Shown in pieces: positions 1-6,647 of a stretch of 64,000 bases of DNA. Source of the stretch: Chryseobacterium endalhagicum (GTDB lineage: Bacteria > Bacteroidota > Bacteroidia > Flavobacteriales > Weeksellaceae); contig NZ_JAELVM010000005.1 of assembly GCF_016745235.1 (NCBI RefSeq), forward strand, positions 1 through 64,000, given 5' to 3'. Numbering within the stretch: position 1 is the stretch's first letter; every line of letters begins with the position of its first letter. The notes under the pieces were generated by a model. The model did no database searches. It was given only the letters and a program-made list of their open reading frames with translations, and had not been told where the DNA came from. The translations under genes and the position numbers were made by a program.

Positions 1-46
1 ATCACAAAATATTAATATGAAAAAAATTTACTTTTCAGTAAACTTG

Positions 47-119
47 TGACCCGGCTGGGATTCGAACCCAGGACCCATACATTAAAAGTGTATTGCTCTA
101 CCAGCTGAGCTACCGAGTC
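47..119 (-). tRNA. tRNA-Lys (anticodon TTT), copy 1
   Basis: On the minus strand a 73-nt cloverleaf can be folded. The acceptor stem is GACTCGG pairing with CCGGGTC, with an A discriminator. The anticodon loop CTTTTAA sits in the ATACA/TGTAT stem, and the T-arm carries GGTTCGAATCC. The CCA end is not encoded. The anticodon TTT reads lysine codons. It lies beside a tRNA-Leu and an identical second tRNA-Lys, so the three probably form one transcript. Confidence 0.96.
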
Positions 120-178
120 GGCCACAATTAAGAATAAATATAATGATTTATTTCTTAATTATAAAATTTTCTTTGCAG

Positions 179-261
179 TGCCTGCGACTGGACTCGAACC
201 AGCACATCCTTAGGAAACCACCCCCTCAAGATGGCGTGTCTACCAATTTCACCACGCAGGC
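179..261 (-). tRNA. tRNA-Leu (anticodon GAG)
   Basis: An 83-nt class II tRNA on the minus strand. The acceptor stem is GCCTGCG with CGCAGGC, followed by an A discriminator. The anticodon stem CCATC/GGTGG encloses the loop TTGAGGG, giving anticodon GAG (Leu). The long variable arm expected for leucine tRNAs is present, and the T-loop is GGTTCGAGTCC. It lies between the two tRNA-Lys copies. Confidence 0.95.
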
Positions 262-297
262 TAAAAATTACAAAAAATCCAGTAATTTCTTCGCTTG

Positions 298-370
298 TGA
301 CCCGGCTGGGATTCGAACCCAGGACCCATACATTAAAAGTGTATTGCTCTACCAGCTGAGCTACCGAGTC
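298..370 (-). tRNA. tRNA-Lys (anticodon TTT), copy 2
   Basis: Base-for-base identical to the tRNA-Lys at 47-119 over the whole 73-nt mature sequence. A few flanking bases on each side are also shared, which points to a recent duplication or gene conversion. It is the promoter-proximal member of the Lys-Leu-Lys cluster on the minus strand and is divergent from aroK. Confidence 0.96.
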
Positions 371-484
371 GGTCACTTTGTCAACGATTTACATTTGAAT
401 AATGTCCCTCGTTTTCAGTGGTGCAAAGATAGGCGTTTTTTCGTTATCTCAAAACTTTTTTGCAAATTTGTTTAAAAAAAATTC

Positions 485-1000
485 ATGGTTATTTCACTCA
501 TCGGATACATGGGATGTGGCAAATCTCACATTTCCAAAATTTTAAGCGATAAAATAAATTTTAAACTCATAGACCTCGATAAAGAGATTTCCAGGAGGAA
601 TAAATTAACCATTCCTGAAATTTTTGAAAAAAAGGGCGAAATTCAGTTTAGAAAGCTGGAAAGAGAGGCGCTGGAGGAAATTCTTGCGTCGGAAGAAAAT
701 GTAGTTTTAAGCCTGGGAGGAGGAACTCCGGTTTATTATAATAATATGGAACTTATCAATACGAGCTCACAAAGTATATTTTTAAGAGCATCGGTGAATA
801 CTTTATTCGAAAGAATCTCGAAACAGAAAGAAAAGAGACCTTTAATAGCGAATATTCCGGACGAGGATCTTCCTGAATTTATTGCGAAGCATTTGTTTGA
901 AAGAAATGCATTTTACAGTAAAGCACAGTTCAGTGTGAATACCGATGCCCGAGATCCGGAAGACATTGTACAGGAAATAATAGAAAAGCTCTATCTCTAG
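485..1000 (+). CDS. aroK: Shikimate kinase
   Basis: Cytosolic kinase that phosphorylates shikimate at the 3-OH using ATP, the fifth step of the chorismate pathway. The 171-residue protein has the normal single-domain length. Visible motifs are a P-loop GYMGCGKS (residues 7-14), the shikimate-binding acidic residues in LIDLDKEI (D30, D32), R56, the GGG motif at 78-80, and the lid sequence EKRPL with R118. The ATG at 485 places the P-loop at the usual distance from the N-terminus. The gene stands alone and is divergent from the tRNA cluster. Its stop codon lies inside the terminator stem, and it converges on the S4-domain gene. Identification is firm. Confidence 0.95.
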   Translation: MVISLIGYMGCGKSHISKILSDKINFKLIDLDKEISRRNKLTIPEIFEKKGEIQFRKLEREALEEILASEENVVLSLGGGTPVYYNNMELINTSSQSIFLRASVNTLFERISKQKEKRPLIANIPDEDLPEFIAKHLFERNAFYSKAQFSVNTDARDPEDIVQEIIEKLYL

Positions 1001-1010
1001 AGCTTTTTTA
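984..1010. terminator. Terminator overlapping the aroK stop codon
   Basis: A 10-bp perfect stem (984-993 with 998-1007) has a 4-base TCTC loop followed by a T run. The TAG stop of aroK (998-1000) lies within the right arm. On the other strand an A/T-rich tail follows, so it may also end the convergent S4-domain gene at 1014. Confidence 0.8.
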
Positions 1011-1013
1011 TCC

Positions 1014-1466
1014 TTAATCTTCGCTTTCGGGGCTGTCATTTTCGGGACCGTCTGCAGTTTCTCCAAAGAAATCATCCCAGTCTGTAAAGTCTGAGGCAAT
1101 ATCATTTCCTACATACTCATCCATTTCCCTCCTGTCTTTTTTGGTAGGTCTTCCTTCTCCTTTATTACGGTAATAGTCCTGCGACATTTTGCGGAGTTTA
1201 AGCAGTTCGTACTGCTCCTTATCCGTCACATCCTGTATATGAAGAGGAACCAGCTTGGCCCCCATCCTGCTTTTAGGAATCTGAATCACCTTTATTTTAT
1301 AATCAATCTGATTTTTGCGGATCTTGATGACATCTCCTTCTTTAACCTCCTTGGACGACTTTACGGCAGACGTTCCCACTGAAACTCTGTTCTTTTTAAT
1401 TTCCTCTGTTGCAATACTTCTCGTCTTATAAAAACGAATGCACCATAAAAATTTATCTATTCTCAT
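1014..1466 (-). CDS. S4-domain RNA-binding protein (Hsp15/HslR-like)
   Basis: 150 residues. The N-terminal ~60 residues form an S4 RNA-binding domain, starting MRIDKFLWCIRFYKTR, with the later segments RVSVGTSAVKSSKEVKEGD and VIKIRK typical of the fold. The family includes Hsp15, which binds stalled 50S subunits carrying nascent chains in E. coli. That role is family knowledge and is not shown here. A basic middle (GEGRPTKKDRREMDEY) and a highly acidic C-terminal tail (about 115-150) follow. The acidic tail is lineage-specific. The gene converges on aroK and is divergent from the lipoprotein gene, whose promoter lies next to its start. Confidence 0.85.
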   Translation of the reverse strand: MRIDKFLWCIRFYKTRSIATEEIKKNRVSVGTSAVKSSKEVKEGDVIKIRKNQIDYKIKVIQIPKSRMGAKLVPLHIQDVTDKEQYELLKLRKMSQDYYRNKGEGRPTKKDRREMDEYVGNDIASDFTDWDDFFGETADGPENDSPESED

Positions 1467-1483
1467 AATTTTTTATACTTTTG
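1452..1483 (+). promoter_or_regulatory. Candidate Bacteroidota promoter for the 1522 lipoprotein gene
   Basis: A -7 box TACTTTTG (1476-1483) matches the Bacteroidota consensus TAnnTTTG exactly. TTTA (1452-1455) lies 20 bases upstream and is a near match to the -33 TTTG box. It overlaps the 5' end of the divergent S4-domain gene. The first coding base is 39 nt downstream. Confidence 0.5.
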
Positions 1484-1521
1484 CCGTTATATTATTTGTA
1501 AAGTAATTAAAGTTTTTTGAA

Positions 1522-2277
1522 ATGAAAAAAATATTTTTATATATCCTTGCGGGATCTTTATGTTTTTCTGCATGTAAGAAAGATGATGAAATTGAAACGT
1601 ATAAAGAACCGGAAGATATTGCCGTTCAAAACAGCTATGATGATCAGGCTATTAAGAAGTTTATGAACGATAATTATCTGGATGCTCAGGGAAATATAAA
1701 AGCTTTCAGCACTACGGATACCAGTGATGACAATGAGAAAAAGCTGATCGACCTGCCTTACCAGACCCTTCCTTCCGGAACAATATACATTATGAGAGAC
1801 GGAGCACAGCCAACAGCTGCGGAAGGAAAAACTATCGGAAATTCTGATATGCTTACGCTTATGATAAGAGCTAATGCTTATTTAGCCGGAAGTACTGACG
1901 GGAATGTATCTTTCATCTCTTCACTTACAATCAGTAATACCATTAACGGAAGTGCACTTCCGTTGGTAGATCCGCTGTATTATTATGTAAAGAAGTCTAT
2001 CCGTGTAGCAGCAACAACTGGTGTAGCACAACAGAGAAGTTATTATGAAGTTGAAGGTTTCCGTGAAGCTATACAGAAATTCAAAGCATTTAATGACCTT
2101 CCAAGTGAACACCCTTATAATCTTCAGGGTGTTATTATAGTGCCGTCAAGAGCTGCGTTTGCAAGAGATCCTCATTATCCTTACAATCCCCAGTATTCTC
2201 TGAGAAATTATTCAATGGTATTTAATTTCCAGGTGTACGGAACAAAACCAAGACCTGCAGACGAAATCCTTGATTAG
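1522..2277 (+). CDS. Predicted surface lipoprotein with FKBP-like domain
   Basis: 251 residues. A type II signal peptide ends in the lipobox LCFSAC, with the lipidated cysteine at residue 18. The next residues, KKDDE, resemble the lipoprotein export signal that sends Bacteroidota lipoproteins to the outer face of the outer membrane (known from Capnocytophaga and Flavobacterium). The C-terminal half looks like a divergent FKBP-type peptidyl-prolyl isomerase: a GFREAIQKFKAF helix followed by GVIIVPSRAAFARDP aligns with the usual W-E-A-L and IPS-LAYG segments. The typical active-site aromatics are not obvious, so isomerase activity is uncertain. It is monocistronic, with a strong terminator downstream. 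Confidence 0.65.
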   Translation: MKKIFLYILAGSLCFSACKKDDEIETYKEPEDIAVQNSYDDQAIKKFMNDNYLDAQGNIKAFSTTDTSDDNEKKLIDLPYQTLPSGTIYIMRDGAQPTAAEGKTIGNSDMLTLMIRANAYLAGSTDGNVSFISSLTISNTINGSALPLVDPLYYYVKKSIRVAATTGVAQQRSYYEVEGFREAIQKFKAFNDLPSEHPYNLQGVIIVPSRAAFARDPHYPYNPQYSLRNYSMVFNFQVYGTKPRPADEILD

Positions 2278-2295
2278 TCTTGATAAAAAATAAAG

Positions 2296-2326
2296 AAACC
2301 GCCTTCAGATGAGGGCGGTTTTTGTT
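2296..2326. terminator. Bidirectional terminator between the lipoprotein gene and the GltB-like gene
   Basis: An 8-bp GC-rich stem (AAACCGCC with GGCGGTTT) and a ~10-base loop are followed by a T-rich tract. A-rich sequence on the other side gives a T tract on the minus strand. It sits between two convergent genes. Confidence 0.85.
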
Positions 2327-2340
2327 TTCTGTTTTTTCTT

Positions 2341-3858
2341 TTAAGATCTTGCTTTCTGTTTTACATTCCCTAAAATGTCAGGGAAATAAAGATCTGCCAG
2401 ATGATCAAATTCATCTCCTCTCATAAACATCGTAGCATCTACTTCTTCGTAAGAACTTCTTCCTGCCGCTGCAATCAGTTCATTACAGGTATGCAGGGTA
2501 TTTTTGTGGAAATGATATACCCTTTCGCTTTTGTCTGTAACGTCCAGTCCTTTGATCAGCATTTTATCCTGAGTGGCCACTCCTGTAGGACAGTTATTGG
2601 TGTTGCATCTTAAAGCCTGAATGCATCCCAGTGAAAACATAAATCCTCTTGCATTATTACACATATCTGCTCCCATAGATACAGCACGGAGAATATCTAA
2701 ACTCGTTAATACTTTCCCGCTGGCAATCACCCTTAATTTATTTCTTACATTATAATTATTGAGCGTTCTGTTTACAAAGATCAAAGCCGGTTCCAAAGGC
2801 ATCCCTACCCCATCCGAAAATTCCGGCGGTGCGGCTCCTGTTCCTCCTTCTGCTCCATCGATGGTAATAAAATCAGGATAGATTTTTAAAACATTCATCT
2901 GTACACAGATATCTTCAAATTCTTTGGTATCTCCGATACACAGTTTAAAACCGACCGGCTTGCCTCCTGAAAGTTCTCTCAGATGCTGTACAAACCTCAG
3001 CAGACCCGGAGCATCGGAGAATGAAGTGTGGGATGGTGGTGAAATAACGGTCATTCCAGGGGTGACGTGACGGATCTTTGCAATCTCCGGCGTATTTTTC
3101 ACACCGGGAAGTACCCCGCCATGTCCCGGTTTTGCCCCCTGAGACAGTTTAATTTCGATCATCTTTACATTAGGCAGGGTGGAATACTTTTTAAACAGTT
3201 CCGGATTAAATTTCCCCTCTTCGTCACGGCACCCGAAGTATCCGGTTCCGATCTGCCAGCAAAGATCTCCTCCTTCCATATGGTGGGGAGAAATTCCTCC
3301 TTCTCCTGTATTATGGTAAAAATTTCCTTTTTTTGCGCCTCTGTTCAGAGAAATCTGAGCCCTGTCGCTTAACGCTCCGAAACTCATAGCTGAAATATTG
3401 AATAAAGAGGCATGGTAAGGCTGCGTACACTGCTCGCCTCCTACCCAAACTCTGGGAAGCTCTTCTTTAGGTGATTTAGCATAAATGGAATGCTTGATCC
3501 CTTCGTATTTTCTGTGATTAACTTCTAACTGTGTTCCAAAAGCTACGGTATCACTCAGGTTTTTGGCCCTTCTGTATACTGCAGAACGCTGGTTTCTGGG
3601 AAATGGCTTCCCATCAGTCTCCCTTTCGATGAAATACTGCTGCATTTCGGGTGAAATACTCTCGAAAAAGTACCTGAAGTACCCTAAGACCGGGAAGTTC
3701 CTCAGAATAGCGTGTTTCGACTGGTAAGCATTGTAAACCCCCAATGCATAGATGGCAGATAACAGGATGGGTATCCAATAATGCGCTCTGATCAGTAATG
3801 CCACGATCCATGTAGCAGTTACTAATACAATTCCCCAAGATAAAAACTTATCTCTCAT
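2341..3858 (-). CDS. FMN-binding glutamate synthase-family protein, membrane-anchored
   Basis: 505 residues, homologous to the central FMN/Fe-S synthase domain of GltB but without the glutaminase and C-terminal glucosyl domains. The first ~45 residues are hydrophobic (about 8-22 and 28-44), suggesting two membrane segments. The flavin-binding glycine motif GGTGAAP is at 338-344. The GOGAT-type 3Fe-4S cysteines are C412, C418 and C423, with spacing C-x5-C-x4-C, followed by PTGVATQD. No gltD-like small subunit is adjacent. Stand-alone proteins of this family are common in bacteria but their substrate is unclear, so glutamate synthase activity should not be assumed. The family call is firm and the function is open. 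Confidence 0.85.
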   Translation of the reverse strand: MRDKFLSWGIVLVTATWIVALLIRAHYWIPILLSAIYALGVYNAYQSKHAILRNFPVLGYFRYFFESISPEMQQYFIERETDGKPFPRNQRSAVYRRAKNLSDTVAFGTQLEVNHRKYEGIKHSIYAKSPKEELPRVWVGGEQCTQPYHASLFNISAMSFGALSDRAQISLNRGAKKGNFYHNTGEGGISPHHMEGGDLCWQIGTGYFGCRDEEGKFNPELFKKYSTLPNVKMIEIKLSQGAKPGHGGVLPGVKNTPEIAKIRHVTPGMTVISPPSHTSFSDAPGLLRFVQHLRELSGGKPVGFKLCIGDTKEFEDICVQMNVLKIYPDFITIDGAEGGTGAAPPEFSDGVGMPLEPALIFVNRTLNNYNVRNKLRVIASGKVLTSLDILRAVSMGADMCNNARGFMFSLGCIQALRCNTNNCPTGVATQDKMLIKGLDVTDKSERVYHFHKNTLHTCNELIAAAGRSSYEEVDATMFMRGDEFDHLADLYFPDILGNVKQKARS

Positions 3859-3909
3859 GAATGTAGTATTTAAAGTTAAAATAAATTTAGTGGAATTTTC
3901 GCAAAGAGA

Positions 3910-5256
3910 CTATGCTTTTGCTAAAAAACTTTCGAAGGATGATTGCACAGAAACCGTGCCATCTGACAGGATTTTTTCTAAATTTAGAAATTCAATCTGA
4001 TTAACGAATGCGGGATCAAAATCTTTCTGGACTCTCACATAGTTTTCTGTGAAGCCGTACATTTTGCCGTCTTTATTTTCGTGCTCCCAAAGAACCGGAA
4101 GCCTTTTCCCAAGCTGGGTCTGGTAAAATGCCATTTTCTTCTTTTCAGAAAGTATTCTCAGCATTTTATTACGTTTTTTTCTTTCCGGGATCGGCACTAC
4201 GCCGTCCATACCGGCTGCTTCGGTATTTTCTCTTTCAGAATAGGTAAATACGTGAAGATAAGTGATCGGAAGCTCATTCAGGAAGTTATAGGTCTCCATG
4301 AATTTCTCTTCGGTTTCGCCCGGGAATCCTACAATAACGTCTACACCAATAGCCGCATCGGGCATGACCTCGCGGATTTTATTGACTCTGTCGTTATACA
4401 GTTTGGTAAGATAGCGGCGCTTCATTTTTTTCAACAGATCATCGCATCCCGACTGCAGCGGAATGTGGAAATGGGGAACAAAACTTTTGCTTTTTGAAAC
4501 AAGATCAATACTTTCGTCTTTCAAAAGATTCGGTTCTATGGAAGAAATACGAATCCTTTCGATGCCGTCTACCTGATCAAGCTCTGAAATCAGATCCAGG
4601 AACGTATGTTCGTGTCTTTTATTTCCGAATTCGCCTTTACCGTAATCTCCGATATTTACACCGGTAAGAACAATTTCTTTGATGTCTCTTTCGGCAATTT
4701 CTCTGGCATTTTTAATGACGTTATCGATGGTATCTGAGCGTGAAATTCCTCTTGCCAGCGGAATGGTACAGTAGGTACATTTGTAGTCGCATCCATCCTG
4801 TACTTTCAGGAAAGCTCTTGTACGGTCGCCAATTGAGTAGCTTCCGATAAAGAAATCAGTTTCTTCAATTTCGCATGAATGAACAACGCCTTCACTTTCA
4901 GATTTTTCGAGATCATCCAGGTAGCTTAAGATATTGAACTTTTCCTTGGCTCCCAAAACAAGATCCACACCATCAATCTGTGAAATTTCTTCAGGCTTCA
5001 GCTGTGCATAACATCCTACAATAACCACCAGCCCCTCAGGATTGGCTTTCATTGCTCTTTTTACGTGAAGTTTACACTCACGGTCGGCATTTTCAGTTAC
5101 GGAACAGGTGTTGATTACATAGACATCTGCTTTATCATCGAAACTTACTTTATCATAACCGGCATCTGTCAATTGACGGGCAATAGTAGATGTTTCTGCA
5201 AAATTTAATTTGCAGCCGAGTGTATGATATGCGGCAGTTCCGTGAAAAGTAGACAT
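3910..5256 (-). CDS. mtaB: tRNA t6A37 methylthiotransferase MtaB
   Basis: Radical-SAM enzyme that converts t6A to ms2t6A at position 37 of ANN-decoding tRNAs. The 448-residue protein has the UPF0004 N-terminal domain with three cluster cysteines, C15 (LGCKLN), C51 (NTCSVT) and C82 (VGCYAQ). The radical-SAM motif CDYKCTYC (C156, C160, C163) follows. The LGCKLN form of the first motif and the overall length fit MtaB better than MiaB or RimO. It is transcribed in the same direction as the GltB-like gene with a ~50-nt gap, but a functional link is unlikely. Confidence 0.92.
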   Translation of the reverse strand: MSTFHGTAAYHTLGCKLNFAETSTIARQLTDAGYDKVSFDDKADVYVINTCSVTENADRECKLHVKRAMKANPEGLVVIVGCYAQLKPEEISQIDGVDLVLGAKEKFNILSYLDDLEKSESEGVVHSCEIEETDFFIGSYSIGDRTRAFLKVQDGCDYKCTYCTIPLARGISRSDTIDNVIKNAREIAERDIKEIVLTGVNIGDYGKGEFGNKRHEHTFLDLISELDQVDGIERIRISSIEPNLLKDESIDLVSKSKSFVPHFHIPLQSGCDDLLKKMKRRYLTKLYNDRVNKIREVMPDAAIGVDVIVGFPGETEEKFMETYNFLNELPITYLHVFTYSERENTEAAGMDGVVPIPERKKRNKMLRILSEKKKMAFYQTQLGKRLPVLWEHENKDGKMYGFTENYVRVQKDFDPAFVNQIEFLNLEKILSDGTVSVQSSFESFLAKA

Positions 5257-5380
5257 TGAATACTTCTGAATTTTCTGGGTGCAAAGATAGTAATTTTAAT
5301 AAGAATTCTAAATTGATTCAATCTATTATTCTAACTGAGTTTGGCATAAAACACTTTTTCATGATCAAGTAAGGAGGCCC

Positions 5381-5402
5381 GAAGCTGGAAGAGGGAAGTT
5401 AT
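5381..5402 (-). repeat. Dispersed CTTCC-type intergenic repeat, copy 1
   Basis: On the minus strand it reads as TAACTTCC, CTCTTCC, AGCTTC. It is related to copies at 5501-5532 (opposite orientation), 32161-32188 and 56638-56673. The copies differ in the number of a 7-base ATCTTCC-like word. Confidence 0.6.
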
Positions 5403-5500
5403 TCGGATTCTGAAAAACTAATATCAGCCCTTTTATTAATTTTTCCATAGAATGAGTCAATCAATTTTATTATACCCGAAGAAATAATCGGTCCAATAGT

Positions 5501-5532
5501 AACTTCCATCTTCCTTCTTCCAGCTCCCATCC
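5501..5532 (+). repeat. Dispersed CTTCC-type intergenic repeat, copy 2
   Basis: Same word family as 5381-5402 but inverted and one heptamer longer. The two form a potential long hairpin with ~100 bases between arms. It lies 36 nt from the 3' end of the DinB-like gene. Confidence 0.6.
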
Positions 5533-5567
5533 TGTTATAATCTTAGTTTTCTTAATCAGAAATCAGG

Positions 5568-6155
5568 CTATTTATATTCATCCCGTATTTCAGGACTGTT
5601 TTGAAAGCATACAGGTGATGCATTGGAAGCTGCATCATTCCCGGAAAACTTCTCTTTCATTTCATTATTGAATTCCCCGGACTTATTTCTTTCAATGGAA
5701 AGTGTTTTCCAGTCGTTATCCTTTGTCATTTTCGCAATATAAACGATCTGCCCTATATGGTACGGATAATGGGCCAGCTGCCGACAGACGGCATCCAGAA
5801 CAGAATGCGGCTCACCTCTTAAATAAACGGTATGATGTAAATTTTCATCATTAATCTGGTCCAAGCCTTCAAAGAGGCATTTCCAGCCGGTTTCCCAATA
5901 ATCGGTGACTTCCTGTTTGGTTTTAAAAGTATTGACGAATTCATCATCCCGGTTTCTCCATGGCTTCTCTCCGTCTTCCGTTAAAAAATTGGTCCATCGG
6001 GAAAGCATATTTCCTGCAAGATGTTTTACAATCACCGCAATGGAATTGCTTTCATCATTATACTGCCAGAAAATCTGCTCCTCCGAGAGCTGTGCAAATG
6101 ATTTGTCCCCAAGTGATTTATAATACTTAAAGCGTTTTTCAAAAAGATCTTTCAT
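5568..6155 (-). CDS. DinB-like protein (DUF1572 family)
   Basis: About 195 residues from the ATG at 6155 (MKDLFEKRFKYYKSLG). An in-frame start 10 codons upstream adds only a hydrophobic stub that does not fit the family. The sequence has the four-helix DinB/DUF1572 pattern, with the conserved histidines of this fold visible in VIVKHLAGN and in RQLAHYPYHIGQIVY. In DinB relatives such histidines bind a metal. The cellular role is unknown, and some relatives are thiol-dependent transferases. The last ~25 residues are a low-similarity tail. It is divergent from the NTF2-like gene, and the two share a ~60-base promoter region. Confidence 0.75.
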   Translation of the reverse strand: MKDLFEKRFKYYKSLGDKSFAQLSEEQIFWQYNDESNSIAVIVKHLAGNMLSRWTNFLTEDGEKPWRNRDDEFVNTFKTKQEVTDYWETGWKCLFEGLDQINDENLHHTVYLRGEPHSVLDAVCRQLAHYPYHIGQIVYIAKMTKDNDWKTLSIERNKSGEFNNEMKEKFSGNDAASNASPVCFQNSPEIRDEYK

Positions 6156-6215
6156 AGGATTTAAAAATAAAAACCAAGTTAGCAATTTTCCCGTATATAA
6201 TAGGTAAACGGCAAT

Positions 6216-6575
6216 ATGGTGTGTAAGATCAATGACTTTATGAAAGATCTGAATTCATTAAAAATTGAGCATCTTGAAAAATGGTTCACCGATGAAAGTA
6301 CGATCTGGATCCCTCCTTCAAAGGAAGTTTCGGGAAAAAACAGGATTTTAGCATTATTCAGGGCAATTTTCAGGCAGTATGATTCTATTGAATGGCAGGT
6401 TTTTGAAATTTTTCCTTTGGGAAACCAGAAGTATTTCTACCAGACTACATCTTATGGAACAATGACCCACAAAGGAGTCTATGAAAATAATATCTGTACG
6501 GTTGTTCATTTTTCAGAAGATGGAAAAATTATTTACCTCTCTGATTATTTTAAAGATACAAAGGCTTTCAATTAA
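6216..6575 (+). CDS. NTF2-like/SnoaL-fold protein
   Basis: 119 residues with the pattern of the NTF2-like alpha+beta cone fold. A helix (LKIEHLEKWFTDESTIW) is followed by strands with SGKNRILALFRAIFRQY, IEWQVFEIFPLG, and a final IIYLSDYFKDTKAF. The conserved tryptophan-isoleucine-proline segment after the first helix fits this superfamily. The substrate is unknown, since members range from enzymes to ligand carriers. The start could be the ATG at 6216 or 6240; the upstream one leaves a fuller first helix. It is divergent from the DinB-like gene. Confidence 0.6.
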   Translation: MVCKINDFMKDLNSLKIEHLEKWFTDESTIWIPPSKEVSGKNRILALFRAIFRQYDSIEWQVFEIFPLGNQKYFYQTTSYGTMTHKGVYENNICTVVHFSEDGKIIYLSDYFKDTKAFN

Positions 6576-6595
6576 AAGTACTTGTCAAAAAAAGC

Positions 6596-6624
6596 AAAAC
6601 CACTTCTTTCGAAATGGTTTTACC
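6596..6624. terminator. Candidate terminator between convergent genes
   Basis: An 11-bp stem with one mismatch (6596-6606 with 6611-6621) and a 4-base TTTC loop. A short T run follows on the plus strand. It lies between the NTF2-like gene and the T9SS type B gene. Confidence 0.55.
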
Positions 6625-6647
6625 TGAATAGTTTATTATTAAAAAGC

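Larger units (their letters stand above)
5257..5567. other. Gene-free gap with paired CTTCC-rich repeats
   Basis: A ~310-base gap between mtaB and the DinB-like gene. It carries two inverted copies of a CTTCC-rich word at 5381-5402 and 5501-5532. No convincing small gene or RNA is visible. The rest is A/T-rich and should contain the mtaB promoter. Confidence 0.6.

Noticed and set aside
143..475. Open frames across the tRNA cluster on both strands
   Set aside because: They overlap three clear tRNA genes and encode no recognisable protein.
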